A stretch of 64,000 nt of DNA from an uncultured Bariatricus sp. (GCA_934320645.1 CAKRFP010000001.1:62001-126000); one strand, 5' to 3'; positions 1 through 9,160 are shown, counted from the stretch's first letter. The notes: generated by a model from the sequence alone, not told the origin. Program-made: numbers and translations.

Positions 1-502
1 GCGCCGGTCTTCCCCATAAGATAAATACGATCGGTCTGTCCTGTGTATTGAGCGCCAGGATTGCTGCATCGGTAAATTCTTCCCAGCCGATCCCGCGGTG
101 TGAATTCGCCTGATGTGCCCTTACCGTCAAAACGGTGTTGAGAAGAAGCACACCCTGCTTCGCCCACTTAACCAGATTGCCGTGGCTTGGAATCGTACAT
201 CCCAGATCATCATGCAGTTCCTGATAAATATTCACCAGTGACGGCGGGATATCAACTCCCGGCTTAACCGAAAAACTTAATCCCTCTGCCTGTCCGTCCC
301 CGTGATATGGATCCTGTCCCAGGATCACCACTTTTACATCCTTAAGCGGTGTCAGATGAAATGCATTAAAAATATCATCTGCCGGCGGATACACCCTGTG
401 TGTCCGGTATTCCTGATTCACTGTCTCAAACAGCTTTTTATAGTATGGCTTGGAAAATTCACCCTTCAGTGCATCCAGCCAGTCATTGTTAATTGCTGCC
501 AT
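1..502 (-). CDS. ung: uracil-DNA glycosylase (C-terminus outside window)
   Basis: Family 1 uracil-DNA glycosylase, which removes uracil from DNA to start base-excision repair. The first 167 codons are visible and the 3' end runs off the left edge. The water-activating motif GQDPYHG is present, with its Asp at residue 64, followed by the AEGLSFSV stretch. The final visible residues FILWGRPA match the end of the family core. The ATG follows an AAGGTGGGG ribosome site and lies 16 bases after the hisF stop, so it is probably co-transcribed with hisH-hisF by position only; there is no functional link to histidine synthesis. Confidence 0.93.
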   Translation of the reverse strand, partial: MAAINNDWLDALKGEFSKPYYKKLFETVNQEYRTHRVYPPADDIFNAFHLTPLKDVKVVILGQDPYHGDGQAEGLSFSVKPGVDIPPSLVNIYQELHDDLGCTIPSHGNLVKWAKQGVLLLNTVLTVRAHQANSHRGIGWEEFTDAAILALNTQDRPIVFILWGRPA

Positions 503-518
503 ATTCCCCACCTTTTCT

Positions 519-1283
519 CTACAGACGCACGGATACGCCTTTTTCTCTCAAATATTCTTTTACTTCTCTGATCTCCAGCTCTTTATAGTGGAACAGGGAT
601 GCCGCAAGTGCCGCATCTGCCTTTCCTTCTTCGCTGAGTGCCTCGTAGAAATGTTCCAGATTACCGGCTCCTCCGGATGCAATGACCGGGATCGATACAT
701 TTTCCGCAATCGTCCTTGTCAGCTCCAGATCATATCCGGCTTTGGTTCCGTCACAGTCCATACTGGTCAGAAGAATCTCTCCTGCCCCAAGTGCTTCTAC
801 TTTCTTCGCCCATTCGACCGCATCAATCCCCATATCGATACGTCCGCCATTTTTGTAAATGTTCCAGCCACTTCCATCTGCCCTTCTCTTGGCATCAATT
901 GCCACTACCACGCACTGGCTTCCGAATTTCTCTGCCGCTTCTCTCACCAGCTCCGGCCGGTTAATTGCAGAAGAATTGATGGAAATCTTATCCGCACCTT
1001 CCCGAAGCAACGCCTTGAAATCATCGACCGTCCGGATTCCACCGCCTACGGTAAACGGAATAAACACGCACTCGGCAACCTTGCGCACCATGTCAACCAC
1101 TGTGCTTCTGTCATCCGAAGATGCCGTGATATCCAAAAATACCAGTTCATCCGCACCGGCTTTATCGTAAGCCTTCGCAATCTCAACCGGATCTCCTGCG
1201 TCTTTGAGATCCACAAAATTCACACCTTTTACAACCCGTCCGTTCTTCACATCCAGACATGGAATAATTCTCTTCGTAAACAC
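519..1283 (-). CDS. hisF: imidazole glycerol phosphate synthase, cyclase subunit
   Basis: Cyclase half of imidazole glycerol phosphate synthase in histidine biosynthesis. It uses ammonia from HisH to convert PRFAR to imidazole glycerol phosphate and AICAR. At 254 residues it has the usual length of this TIM-barrel family. The catalytic pair is visible as Asp11 in IIPCLDV and Asp130 in VVVAID, and the phosphate loops TVGGGI and ASGGAG are intact. It starts 11 bases after hisH ends, so the two subunits are co-transcribed. No other his genes are in the window. Confidence 0.97.
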   Translation of the reverse strand: MFTKRIIPCLDVKNGRVVKGVNFVDLKDAGDPVEIAKAYDKAGADELVFLDITASSDDRSTVVDMVRKVAECVFIPFTVGGGIRTVDDFKALLREGADKISINSSAINRPELVREAAEKFGSQCVVVAIDAKRRADGSGWNIYKNGGRIDMGIDAVEWAKKVEALGAGEILLTSMDCDGTKAGYDLELTRTIAENVSIPVIASGGAGNLEHFYEALSEEGKADAALAASLFHYKELEIREVKEYLREKGVSVRL

Positions 1284-1294
1284 CGCTCGTCCTC

Positions 1295-1900
1295 CTACAA
1301 CTCCACAAAATTTTTCAGTATCTGAAGTCCTGTATCGCTGCTCTTCTCCGGATGGAACTGGCAGGCGAATACATTTCCCTGTTCAACCGAAGCATGAATA
1401 TGTGTGCTGTACTCGGTTGTCGCTTTTACGATACTTTCATCTGCTGCTTTTAAGTAATAGGAATGAACAAAATATACATACGGCTCTTCCGGCAAATCCC
1501 TGAAAAGTCTTCCATCATTCTGAAGCTTCAGAGAATTCCATCCCATATGCGGAATCTTAAGTCCCGGGCAGTCCGGAATCCTTAAAATCTCTCCTTTTAA
1601 AATTCCAAGACCTTCTACGCCCGGCGTCTCATCACTCCGTTCAAATAAAAGCTGAAGTCCGAGACAGATTCCAAGAAGCGGGATCTGTCTTTCTGCTACC
1701 TCACGAAGCACCTCATCCAGTCCGTACTTTTTCAGGTTGTACATGGCATCACCAAATGCACCAACCCCCGGAAGGATGACTTTATCCGCTGAAAGGATCT
1801 CCTCTCTGTCTCTTGTGATCACAGCTTCCTGACCGAGATATTTCAGCGCTTTTTCTACACTTTTTATGTTTCCTGCATCATAATCAATAATCGCTATCAT
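1295..1900 (-). CDS. hisH: imidazole glycerol phosphate synthase, glutaminase subunit
   Basis: Glutamine amidotransferase subunit that supplies ammonia to HisF. The class I triad is visible: Cys79 in GICLG, and His183 and Glu185 in FHPEK. The ATG at 1900 is preferred over the one at 1906 because a GAGG ribosome site lies eight bases upstream of it but only two bases from the earlier ATG. This gives 201 residues, normal for the family. First gene of the hisH-hisF-ung unit, with a plausible promoter 145 bases upstream. Confidence 0.96.
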   Translation of the reverse strand: MIAIIDYDAGNIKSVEKALKYLGQEAVITRDREEILSADKVILPGVGAFGDAMYNLKKYGLDEVLREVAERQIPLLGICLGLQLLFERSDETPGVEGLGILKGEILRIPDCPGLKIPHMGWNSLKLQNDGRLFRDLPEEPYVYFVHSYYLKAADESIVKATTEYSTHIHASVEQGNVFACQFHPEKSSDTGLQILKNFVEL

Positions 1901-2044
1901 CTGCATATCCTCACGATTTTATATTCTTGTAACGGTTCAAAGATTACTGTTCGCGCGTTGCGCAAGCAGCAACATTCATAATCCCTTTCGCTATTCCGGT
2001 CACAGGATTCTTTCTCTGCACCAGATAGTTACAGGCTCTTTTAT

Positions 2045-2073
2045 AATGTACCACGTTACAGTGCGAATTGCAA
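2045..2073 (-). promoter_or_regulatory. putative promoter of hisH-hisF-ung
   Basis: TTGCAA and TACATT are separated by 17 bases, reading toward hisH. The remaining intergenic bases 1901-2135 show no terminator or recognisable riboswitch. Confidence 0.45.
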
Positions 2074-2135
2074 GATTTGCCTTTATTTCAGGTGTCTTCT
2101 TTTCATTTGATCCGAATAAAATTTTGCACTAGCGT

Positions 2136-3596
2136 TTATTTCATATCCAGTTCAAACCAGAATTCTACCCCATTGCTGTGATTGATTGCACCATATCCTT
2201 TTCCAAAAGATTCCATGATCGCTTTGACAATGGAAAGTCCGATTCCATTGCCACCGTATTCTCTGGTTCTTGCCTTATCTACCTTGTAGAATTTCTCCCA
2301 GATATGTGGCAAATCCTCCTCCGGAATAGGCGTTCCGGTGTTGAATACCGTGATCTTTGCCACATCATTTTCCTGGGTGATCTTGATCTCGATCACCTTC
2401 TCGCCGTCTACATGATTGAGCGCATTGTTGATATAATTCCGGACAACCTGCTCCACCTTGAACTCATCCGCCCAGACATAGATTGGATCTTTGTGACAGA
2501 AAATAATCTGTGCTTCTTTCTGTTCAATCAGAATATCCAAACTCTGCAGGACACCGAAAATCAGCGAAGTGATATCAAACCGGTCAAACTGCACGTCATC
2601 CTCACCGAATTCCAGCTGGTTCAGTGCAAGCAAATTCTTGACCATCCGGTTCATCTTGCCCGCTTCATCCATGATCACCTCGCAGTAGAATTCCCGGCTC
2701 TCCGGATCGTCATTGACTCCCTCCTTCAGACCTTCCGCGTATCCCTGGATCAGGGCGATCGGAGTCTTCAGCTCATGCGAAACATTTCCCAGAAATTCGC
2801 TTCGCATATTTTCCCGTTTCTCCTTCTGCTCAATATCTTTCTGCAACTTGTAGTTGGCTTCTTTCAGATTGGAAATCGTCTGTTCCAGCTTCTCCGACAT
2901 CCGGTTAAAGCTCTCCCCGAGCACCCCGATCTCGTTGCTTCCTCCGCTGGTGTATTTCGCATTAAAATCCAGATCTGCCATCTTCTGCGACAGAGTTGCC
3001 AGCTCCATGATCGGTTCTGTGATCTTCTTTGAAAAATACCACGCAAGCAACACGCCTACCAGGATCACACAGCCGCCTACAATTCCGATGAAGCGATTGA
3101 AAATGGTAACTGCCGAACGGATACTTTCCAGAGGGCTTCTCATAATGAAAATGTCACCATTATCAAAGCTTCCCCACATGGTCAGATACTCTGTATTGTT
3201 CTGCGGATCGACAGATTTGCAGATATCGTAATCGTCGGTACTTTCCATGACTTCCTGATGGTTCTTGTCATACAGATATCCGAAAAGCTGTACCACCATC
3301 ATCTGCTTTTCCCTCACGTTCGTATAAACTACATTATAATCAGAATCGATGACTGCAATGGAAATGTTGTTCCGCTCTGCAAGTCTTCCAAGCTCTTTTT
3401 CCGGTGTCTCAGAACTCAGAGTATCTTTTTCCACCCCTTCCTGCACCATCGTATAGACCTTGACAAACTCTGCTTTTTTATTGAAAATATAGTACTTTTC
3501 CAGAAAACTGCCGTTGATGATCAAAAATACCACGATCATAAACAGGATCAGGCCTACAAAAACCGTCAGCATCTGTCTTTTAATTGAATGTTTCAT
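2136..3596 (-). CDS. membrane sensor histidine kinase
   Basis: Transmembrane histidine kinase of 486 residues. One membrane helix lies at about residues 9-28 and a second at about 168-188, bounding an extracytoplasmic sensor domain of about 140 residues. A HAMP linker follows, then a HisKA domain with phosphorylated His274 in SHELKTP, then an HATPase domain with the N box (NYINNALNH) and the G box (GGNGIGLS). It begins two bases after the upstream OmpR-type regulator, so the two form a pair. The signal is not evident. The general layout resembles VanS/BaeS-like envelope-stress sensors, but no named system can be assigned. Confidence 0.93.
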   Translation of the reverse strand: MKHSIKRQMLTVFVGLILFMIVVFLIINGSFLEKYYIFNKKAEFVKVYTMVQEGVEKDTLSSETPEKELGRLAERNNISIAVIDSDYNVVYTNVREKQMMVVQLFGYLYDKNHQEVMESTDDYDICKSVDPQNNTEYLTMWGSFDNGDIFIMRSPLESIRSAVTIFNRFIGIVGGCVILVGVLLAWYFSKKITEPIMELATLSQKMADLDFNAKYTSGGSNEIGVLGESFNRMSEKLEQTISNLKEANYKLQKDIEQKEKRENMRSEFLGNVSHELKTPIALIQGYAEGLKEGVNDDPESREFYCEVIMDEAGKMNRMVKNLLALNQLEFGEDDVQFDRFDITSLIFGVLQSLDILIEQKEAQIIFCHKDPIYVWADEFKVEQVVRNYINNALNHVDGEKVIEIKITQENDVAKITVFNTGTPIPEEDLPHIWEKFYKVDKARTREYGGNGIGLSIVKAIMESFGKGYGAINHSNGVEFWFELDMK

Positions 3597-3598
3597 GC

Positions 3599-4273
3599 TT
3601 ATACCTCGAACTTATATCCCATGCCCCAGATGGTCTTGATATCTTCACCTTTTTCACCAAGCTTGCTTCTGAGCTTCTTTACATGGGTATCAATGGTTCT
3701 GGCATCTCCGAAATAATCATAGTTCCATACGTTATTGAGGATCTTCTCTCTGGATAATGCAATTCCCTGATTCTCAACAAAATAGGTCAGGAGTTCAAAC
3801 TCCTTGTAACTGAGTTCAACCGGCTTTCCGTCAATCTTAACCATATGTGCCGCTTTATCGATCTCGATTCCGTCTGCATGAAGCAGATCATCTGACACAA
3901 GGGCATTGGTTCTGCGAAGGATCGCAGTCACTCTTGCAACCAGGATCTTCGGGCTGAACGGTTTGGAAATGTACTCATCCACACCGAGTTCAAATCCCTG
4001 AAGCTCGTCCCTCTCTTCACTTCTTGCGGTCAGCATAATGATCGGAACCTTGGATTCTTTACGGATCTCACGGCAGGTCTGCCAGCCATCCATATGCGGC
4101 ATCATGACATCCAGGATGATCAGCGCAATATCTTTTTCCTCATAAAAAATGTCCATTGCTTCCATACCGTCTCCTGCTTCGAGTACAGCATATCCTTCTC
4201 TTTCCAGGAAATCGCGCACCAGTTTGCGCATACGGCTTTCGTCATCTACTACAAGAATTTTCAGTTTATCCAT
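3599..4273 (-). CDS. OmpR-family response regulator
   Basis: Receiver domain with acidic pair Asp10/Asp11, phosphoacceptor Asp55 in LIILDVMMP, Thr82 and Lys104, followed by a winged-helix DNA-binding domain ending IKTIWGMGYKFE. Partner of the downstream histidine kinase. The ATG at 4273 (MDKLKILVVDDE) is preferred: an in-frame GTG at 4282 lies only three bases from the AAGGAG ribosome site. A TATAAT promoter lies about 36 bases upstream. The target genes are not evident; pgcA further upstream has its own promoter. Confidence 0.93.
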   Translation of the reverse strand: MDKLKILVVDDESRMRKLVRDFLEREGYAVLEAGDGMEAMDIFYEEKDIALIILDVMMPHMDGWQTCREIRKESKVPIIMLTARSEERDELQGFELGVDEYISKPFSPKILVARVTAILRRTNALVSDDLLHADGIEIDKAAHMVKIDGKPVELSYKEFELLTYFVENQGIALSREKILNNVWNYDYFGDARTIDTHVKKLRSKLGEKGEDIKTIWGMGYKFEV

Positions 4274-4308
4274 ATCTCTCACGGGCTCCTTTTATCACTT
4301 TATTTCTA

Positions 4309-4337
4309 ATTATACAACAGAATAGCAGATAATTGTG
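4309..4337 (-). promoter_or_regulatory. promoter of the two-component operon
   Basis: A perfect TATAAT -10 box at 4309-4314 sits 17 bases from a poor -35 (CACAAT, 4332-4337). A weak -35 is consistent with activation by the response regulator itself, but no repeat operator is clear. Confidence 0.5.
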
Positions 4338-4550
4338 TTCTTTATGTGAAAGGATGGGGAGAATTTGTTAGTTGAAAGGGGGACGGCAGAAGAGCGGAAA
4401 TATCCTGTCTGGTCTTCTTTTGACGTGGCAAATTGGTGGCTGATACTTTAAAATGAAGTTAAAGGGACACAATTTAAAAAGAAGAATGAGAAAGCTCCAG
4501 TAAGTTACTGGTTCGATAATGCGATTTTCTCACATATAAGTCATATAAGC

Positions 4551-4596
4551 AAAGAGACTTATCCTTAGCATTAAAATACTATGAATAAGTCTCTTT
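4551..4596. other. 12-bp perfect inverted repeat in the gap between pgcA and the two-component operon
   Basis: Arms AAAGAGACTTAT (4551-4562) and its exact complement (4585-4596) enclose 22 bases. Neither side carries a strong T-tract, so it could be a weak bidirectional terminator. The rest of 4338-4550 contains no gene I can support. Confidence 0.4.
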
Positions 4597-4622
4597 CTTT
4601 CAATTTCTAAAAATGAATGTCT

Positions 4623-4652
4623 AATAACGGATCCTACTTGATATCCGTTATT
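4623..4652 (-). terminator. putative terminator of pgcA
   Basis: Perfect 10-bp stem (AATAACGGAT and its complement) with a 10-base loop, 15 bases beyond the pgcA stop. The following minus-strand bases are T-rich, but the T-run starts about 10 bases later, so termination efficiency is uncertain. Confidence 0.5.
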
Positions 4653-4666
4653 CTAACATTTTTAAA

Positions 4667-6349
4667 TTATGCCATGATCGGCTTTAATGCTTCTGCAAAT
4701 TTGTCTTTCTGAGCCTGGGCTTCTGCAAGATCTTTTCCAAGTGTTGTGTAATAGATCTTAATCTTCGGCTCTGTTCCTGAAGGACGAACGATAACAGTCT
4801 CGCCATCTTCCAGTTTGTAGATCAGTACATTAGCAGAAGGAAGTCCGGTTTCTTCCGGTTTGGTGTAATCTGTAACAGATGCAACTTTGATTCCGGCTAC
4901 TTCTGTGAGTGGATTCTTACGAAGATTTTCCATGATACCTGCCATCTTGTCCATTCCGCTAAGCCCCGGGAATTCAAAGCTGTCTACTTTGTTCAGATAA
5001 CGTCCGTACTGCGCGTAGATTTCTTCCAGTCTCTGCTTCAGTGAGCTTCCGATGCTTCTGTAGTAAGCTGCCATTTCGCAGATCAGCATAGATCCGATAA
5101 CAGCATCTTTATCACGTACATACGGTCCTGCAAGGTATCCGTAGCTCTCTTCAAATCCGAAGATGAAACGGTCTACTTCTCCGGCTTCTTCAAGCTGTGC
5201 GATCTGGTCACCAATCCACTTGAATCCGGTAAGTACGCTTCTGAGTTCTACACCATAATGCTCTGCTACTGCATCCGCAAGCGGGGTAGATACGATTGAT
5301 TTTACAGCAACTGCTTTTTCAGGCATGGTTCCTTTTTCAATACGTCCTGCACAGATGTAATCAAGAAGCAGAACACCTACTTCGTTACCGCTTACCAATT
5401 CGTAAGAACCATCCGGGCACTTCATTGCGATACCTACACGGTCTGCATCCGGGTCTGTTGCAAGCATCAGATCTGCGTCTGTCTCTTTTGCAAGGTTAAG
5501 CCCAAGCTCCAGAGCTGCAAAGATTTCCGGGTTCGGATAGCTGCAGGTTGTGAAGTATCCATTCGGATATTCCTGTTCCGGAACGATTGTGATATCTGTG
5601 ATTCCGATATCTTTTAATACCTGTGTTACCGGTACAAGTCCTGAACCATTGAGTGGGCTGTATACAAGTTTCAGTCCTGCTGTCTTGCAAAGTCCCGGTC
5701 TTACCTGACGTGATTCAATTGCTTCATAGAGTGCCTTCTTGCAGTCATCTCCTACAAAACGGATCAGTCCTTTTTCTACACCTTCTGCGAAGGATATGTA
5801 TTTTGCACCTGTGAGGACATCTGTCTTCTGGATCTCAGCATATACGATTGCTGCTGCATCATCTGTCATCTGGCATCCGTCCGGTCCATATGCTTTGTAA
5901 CCATTGTATTTTGCCGGGTTGTGGGATGCAGTTACCATAACACCTGCATTACAGTTATAATAACGTGTCGCAAATGAAAGTGCCGGTACCGGCATCAGCG
6001 CGTCATAGATTCTGACATTGATTCCGTTTGCTGCCAGAACACCTGCTGCTGTCTTTGCAAATACATCACTCTTCAGACGGCTGTCGTAGCTGATCGCTAC
6101 AGTCTGTGTGCCCCCCTGTGTCTTAACCCAGTTCGCCAGTCCCTGTGTTGCCTGACGTACTACATAAATATTCATACGGTTCGTTCCTGCTCCGAGAACT
6201 CCACGAAGTCCTGCTGTTCCAAACTTCAGAGCCACAGCGAAACGATCTTTTATCTCTTCGTCATTTCCTTCAATTCTCGCTAATTCCGGACTCAGATCGG
6301 CATCTTCCAGATCTGCTTCCAGCCAACGTTTGTACTCTTCCTGATACAT
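4667..6349 (-). CDS. pgcA: phosphoglucomutase/phosphomannomutase
   Basis: Alpha-D-phosphohexomutase interconverting hexose 1- and 6-phosphates, linking glycolysis to UDP-glucose and cell-envelope precursors. All four family signatures are present: the active serine loop TASHNP (Ser142), the metal loop DPDADR, the sugar-specificity loop GFEESYGY and the phosphate loop RPSGTEPK. The length of about 560 residues and the sequence fit the PgcA/PGM2 branch. The ATG at 6349 is chosen because the GGGAG ribosome site is eight bases upstream; an in-frame GTG at 6358 touches that site. It has its own promoter and probable terminator, so it is likely monocistronic. Confidence 0.93.
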   Translation of the reverse strand: MYQEEYKRWLEADLEDADLSPELARIEGNDEEIKDRFAVALKFGTAGLRGVLGAGTNRMNIYVVRQATQGLANWVKTQGGTQTVAISYDSRLKSDVFAKTAAGVLAANGINVRIYDALMPVPALSFATRYYNCNAGVMVTASHNPAKYNGYKAYGPDGCQMTDDAAAIVYAEIQKTDVLTGAKYISFAEGVEKGLIRFVGDDCKKALYEAIESRQVRPGLCKTAGLKLVYSPLNGSGLVPVTQVLKDIGITDITIVPEQEYPNGYFTTCSYPNPEIFAALELGLNLAKETDADLMLATDPDADRVGIAMKCPDGSYELVSGNEVGVLLLDYICAGRIEKGTMPEKAVAVKSIVSTPLADAVAEHYGVELRSVLTGFKWIGDQIAQLEEAGEVDRFIFGFEESYGYLAGPYVRDKDAVIGSMLICEMAAYYRSIGSSLKQRLEEIYAQYGRYLNKVDSFEFPGLSGMDKMAGIMENLRKNPLTEVAGIKVASVTDYTKPEETGLPSANVLIYKLEDGETVIVRPSGTEPKIKIYYTTLGKDLAEAQAQKDKFAEALKPIMA

Positions 6350-6411
6350 CTTGACCACTCCCTACTATAATTTGTTCTTATTTTTGTACATTTTGACAAA
6401 AATATACTTTA

Positions 6412-6440
6412 AATATACCATATCTTTGACTAACCCGCAA
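6412..6440 (-). promoter_or_regulatory. promoter of pgcA
   Basis: TTGCGG and TATATT separated by 17 bases, with an upstream TGG dinucleotide typical of an extended -10. The start site would lie about 55 bases before the pgcA start codon. Confidence 0.6.
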
Positions 6441-6480
6441 TGATTTGGGCGAGAAAAGTCCGTTAAAACACTCTTCATTT

Positions 6481-6737
6481 TCATCTTCCTCCATAACTAA
6501 ATTGTTCTCTCACCATCATCAAAGCATATCCAAGTAAGTTCTGACCTTTCCACTTATCCAGATCAAATCTGTTCTCGTCTTTCATGGATAACCCAATTCC
6601 CCATATCTGATCTTTTACCGCACATTCTGCAAGTACCGCATCTTCTGTAGCACTCAGTTTCTCTTTCAATTCTTCATTTTGAGAAAATTTTGCCTTAAGT
6701 CCTTCGTAAACAATAATCTGGATTATGAAAACAAATA
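6481..6737 (-). pseudogene. NADAR-family protein, 5'-truncated remnant
   Basis: About 80 codons match the C-terminal half of NADAR/YbiA-like proteins, which act on N-glycosidic bonds of nucleotide-derived compounds. Recognisable blocks are IIVYEGLKAKFSQN, KDQIWGIGL and WKGQNLLGYALM. The frame is closed by a UGA about 12 codons before IIVYEG, and no start or N-terminal half is found upstream, where chromate-transporter coding sequence begins at 6784. A short TTG-initiated peptide is possible from 6669 but would lack half the fold. I read it as a gene remnant. Confidence 0.7.
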
Positions 6738-6783
6738 ATCTCCATCACTGTTCACCCAACCTTTCACTACAATCATACCAGAT

Positions 6784-7350
6784 TTACATCTTCCAAACCA
6801 TCTCCACGCCAACTTTCATCACCCCGGCAAGCACCATCACCCAGATTGGATTCATCTTCACCTTCCTGAGCAGGATCACACATACCACAAATATCCCAAC
6901 CATCAGCCAGTTGGTACCAGATATCACCATTTTCCCGGAAGATCCCCAGAACGCTGTCTGTAAAATGGAAATCCCCGCCGAACCGATCAGTGCAACCACC
7001 GCCGGTCTGATTCCTCCAAGTATTCCCTGCAGCATATCCATTTCCCGGTATTTTAAGTACAGTTTTGCAATAATCGTCACAATCACGCAGGACGGTGTGA
7101 TATATCCAAGTGTAGCCACAACCGCTCCCGGCATTCCGGTCAGTTTCATTCCAACAAAGGTTGCTGCATTGATCGCAATCGGTCCCGGTGTCATCTGGGA
7201 AATGGTGATCAGATCCGTAAATTCCGTCATACTGAGCCAGTGATGCACATTTACGACCTGCCCCTGGATCAGTGGAAGTGCCGCATATCCACCGCCAAAG
7301 CTGAACAGACTGATCTGAAAAAAGCTTAAAAATAATTGTATATAAATCAT
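6784..7350 (-). CDS. chromate transporter family protein, second half of a split pair
   Basis: Short-chain CHR-family membrane protein of about 188 residues with the signature FSFGGGYAALPL near the N-terminus and MTPGPIAINAATFVG, plus about six hydrophobic segments. Short-chain CHR proteins are usually encoded as tandem pairs that together equal one long-chain ChrA; members are linked to chromate or other oxyanion export. The start is the ATG at 7350, which overlaps the stop of the preceding CHR gene as ATGA and follows a GGAGG site inside that gene's end. This implies translational coupling. Confidence 0.88.
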   Translation of the reverse strand: MIYIQLFLSFFQISLFSFGGGYAALPLIQGQVVNVHHWLSMTEFTDLITISQMTPGPIAINAATFVGMKLTGMPGAVVATLGYITPSCVIVTIIAKLYLKYREMDMLQGILGGIRPAVVALIGSAGISILQTAFWGSSGKMVISGTNWLMVGIFVVCVILLRKVKMNPIWVMVLAGVMKVGVEMVWKM

Positions 7351-7913
7351 ACTCTTTTCCTCCGTCTGTTCCAAAATGTCCGGATTATACCAAAAATCCC
7401 ACTTGCAATCACTATATAAATCACATTGATTCCCAATACACAGGCTGCTATAAAGGCTGCAATCATAACAATCGTTGCCACATTATCTTTCTTTTTTACG
7501 ATTCCGCATCCCATTTCATAAGTTACCGAGGCAATCACAGCTCCGACACCTGCCTGCATCCCTTCCAGCATCTGACTCACCAGATAATTATCCCGAAATG
7601 CATTATAAAAAGCAGATATCACAGAAATGATCACAAATGGTGGAATAATCGTTCCAATAATTGCAACCAGTGTTCCTGCAAGGCCGGCAAGCTTATACCC
7701 AACCACGATTGCCCCATTTACCGCAATCGGTCCCGGTGCTGACTGCGCGATTGCCACCAGATCCAGCATTTCATTTTCTTCAATCCAATGATAATCATCC
7801 ACAAACTTTTTCTTCATCAGCGTGACGATCACATAACCGCCGCCAAATGTAAATGCACTTAGATATAATGTAGACAGAAAAAGTTTAACCAAAACTTCTC
7901 TTTTATTCTTCAT
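7347..7913 (-). CDS. chromate transporter family protein, first half of a split pair
   Basis: Short-chain CHR-family protein with the signature FTFGGGYVIVTLM and QSAPGPIAVNGAIVVG, about six membrane helices, 188 residues. The start at 7913 (MKNKREVL) is set by a strong GGAGG site nine bases upstream; the open frame extends 24 codons further without a ribosome site. It overlaps the second CHR gene by four bases, and the two very probably form a heterodimer. The physiological substrate cannot be read from sequence; chromate is only the family name. Confidence 0.88.
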   Translation of the reverse strand: MKNKREVLVKLFLSTLYLSAFTFGGGYVIVTLMKKKFVDDYHWIEENEMLDLVAIAQSAPGPIAVNGAIVVGYKLAGLAGTLVAIIGTIIPPFVIISVISAFYNAFRDNYLVSQMLEGMQAGVGAVIASVTYEMGCGIVKKKDNVATIVMIAAFIAACVLGINVIYIVIASGIFGIIRTFWNRRRKRV

Positions 7914-8010
7914 AATTTTTATCCTCCACCCATTAGTATATCTTTGCTTTATACAGATGTAAATTAAAATCCAGGTAAATTTCAAAACCTTTCCAATACA
8001 ATTTTACCTC

Positions 8011-8039
8011 TTGACTTTTCCAGCAATCCCATTTATCAT
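8011..8039 (+). promoter_or_regulatory. promoter of the SGNH hydrolase gene
   Basis: TTGACT and TATCAT separated by 17 bases, starting about 45 bases before the start codon. Confidence 0.55.
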
Positions 8040-8084
8040 ATATAACATATCAATTTAGTGGGTTTATAAGAGGAGTGACACGAA

Positions 8085-8726
8085 ATGAAAATCTTATGCT
8101 TTGGCGATTCAAACACATATGGCTACAAACCGGACGGAACCGGCAGATTTGACACCGACACCCGATGGACCGCTCTGCTTCAGAAGAAACTGGGCGCTGA
8201 CCACCGCGTGATTGAGGAAGGTCTTTGTGGAAGAACCACTGTATTTCAGGATGATCTTCGTGAGGGACGCCGTGGACTTGATCTGATCGGCATCACTATG
8301 GAAATGCATAATCCCATCGATCTCCTTATCCTTATGCTTGGGACCAACGACTGCAAATCCAGATACAACGCTTCCGCCGGAACCATTGCCAAAGGACTTG
8401 CACAGGTCATTCAGAAAGCCCGAAAAAATGCTTCCCAGCCATTTGACCTTCTCGTCATTTCACCGATCCATCTGGGCGAAGGTGTTGGCGAACCTGGTTT
8501 TGATCCGGAATTTGATGAGAAATCTGTAGAAGTGTCTAAAAGACTTGCAGAAGAATATCACAAGGTGACACTTCTGCATCATGCAGCATTTCTGGATGCC
8601 TCCGCATTTGCCACTCCGAGCGCGACAGACCGGGAGCATCTGGACGCGGCCGGTCACGCTGCACTTGCTAATGCGATCTATGAAAAAATTATCGATATGC
8701 AAAAAGAACTGGAAAAAGCGGTATAG
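8085..8726 (+). CDS. SGNH/GDSL-family hydrolase
   Basis: Cytosolic esterase-type enzyme of 213 residues with no signal peptide. Block I is CFGDSN with nucleophile Ser9. Block III is LGTND with Asn88. Block V is TDREHLD with catalytic Asp182 and His185. Close to the arylesterase/carbohydrate-esterase branch of the SGNH superfamily, but the natural ester substrate is not evident. The AGAGGAG ribosome site is well spaced. A single-gene unit, convergent with the small membrane protein at 8825 and separated from it by a large nested hairpin. Confidence 0.9.
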   Translation: MKILCFGDSNTYGYKPDGTGRFDTDTRWTALLQKKLGADHRVIEEGLCGRTTVFQDDLREGRRGLDLIGITMEMHNPIDLLILMLGTNDCKSRYNASAGTIAKGLAQVIQKARKNASQPFDLLVISPIHLGEGVGEPGFDPEFDEKSVEVSKRLAEEYHKVTLLHHAAFLDASAFATPSATDREHLDAAGHAALANAIYEKIIDMQKELEKAV

Positions 8727-8810
8727 ATCACCGATATGCTCCCTCTCAGGCAGACAAGTGAAATAATAAAACTTGTTGCCTGAAAGGGGCATATCACAAT
8801 CTATACCGCT
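8717..8810. terminator. large nested palindrome, probable bidirectional terminator
   Basis: The outer arms AGCGGTATAGAT (8717-8728) and the exact complement (8799-8810) overlap the last codons of the hydrolase gene. Inner arms GATATGC (8733-8739) and GCATATC (8789-8795), and a CAGGCA/ACAAGT stem, close a loop of about ten bases. It is unusually long for a simple terminator and has no long T-run. Confidence 0.5.
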
Positions 8811-8824
8811 CTTCACATGCTTTC

Positions 8825-9160
8825 TTAAATATGGATTCTCATCACATTGATCACAAATCCAATCGCTCCAAGTGCCAGAAACACAAGCGCAGCTCCTGCT
8901 GCCTTTTTTCTTGTTTCAATCTTTTCCTGATCTTCGATGCTCATATTCTGAACCGGATAGTTTCTCCTTCCGATCAGATAAAGAATCAGTCCACTTGAAT
9001 TATTTCCATTCATCGCCCAAAATCCCCAGAACTTCGGGTGCTTTAAGCCTCTTGCTTTTGCATCCAATACCGTCATCTGATAAATCTGCCATGCGGTGCA
9101 GATTGCGCCCACCAAAGCGATTGCTCCGCTTGCTACTGCTGCCATTTGATTCCATTCCAT
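8825..9160 (-). CDS. small integral membrane protein of unknown function
   Basis: 111 residues with hydrophobic segments at about 7-29, 45-64 (weaker) and 85-108, and a charged cytoplasmic stretch (IEDQEKIETRKKA) between the last two. I do not recognise a named family. It lies 13 bases downstream of a helix-turn-helix regulator that itself carries two membrane helices, so the two may act together at the membrane. Confidence 0.7.
   Translation of the reverse strand: MEWNQMAAVASGAIALVGAICTAWQIYQMTVLDAKARGLKHPKFWGFWAMNGNNSSGLILYLIGRRNYPVQNMSIEDQEKIETRKKAAGAALVFLALGAIGFVINVMRIHI

Noticed and set aside
450..1325. Plus-strand open frame of 291 codons
   Set aside because: It lies entirely opposite hisF, has no ribosome site or domain, and is a by-product of the codon use of hisF.
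2178..3032. Plus-strand open frame of 284 codons
   Set aside because: Antisense shadow of the histidine kinase gene, whose motifs are complete on the other strand.
4440..4566. Short open stretch in the pgcA/two-component gap, reading ... EKAPVSYWFDNAIF ...
   Set aside because: It looks protein-like for about 30 codons but has no start, ribosome site or recognisable family; too short to claim a gene remnant.
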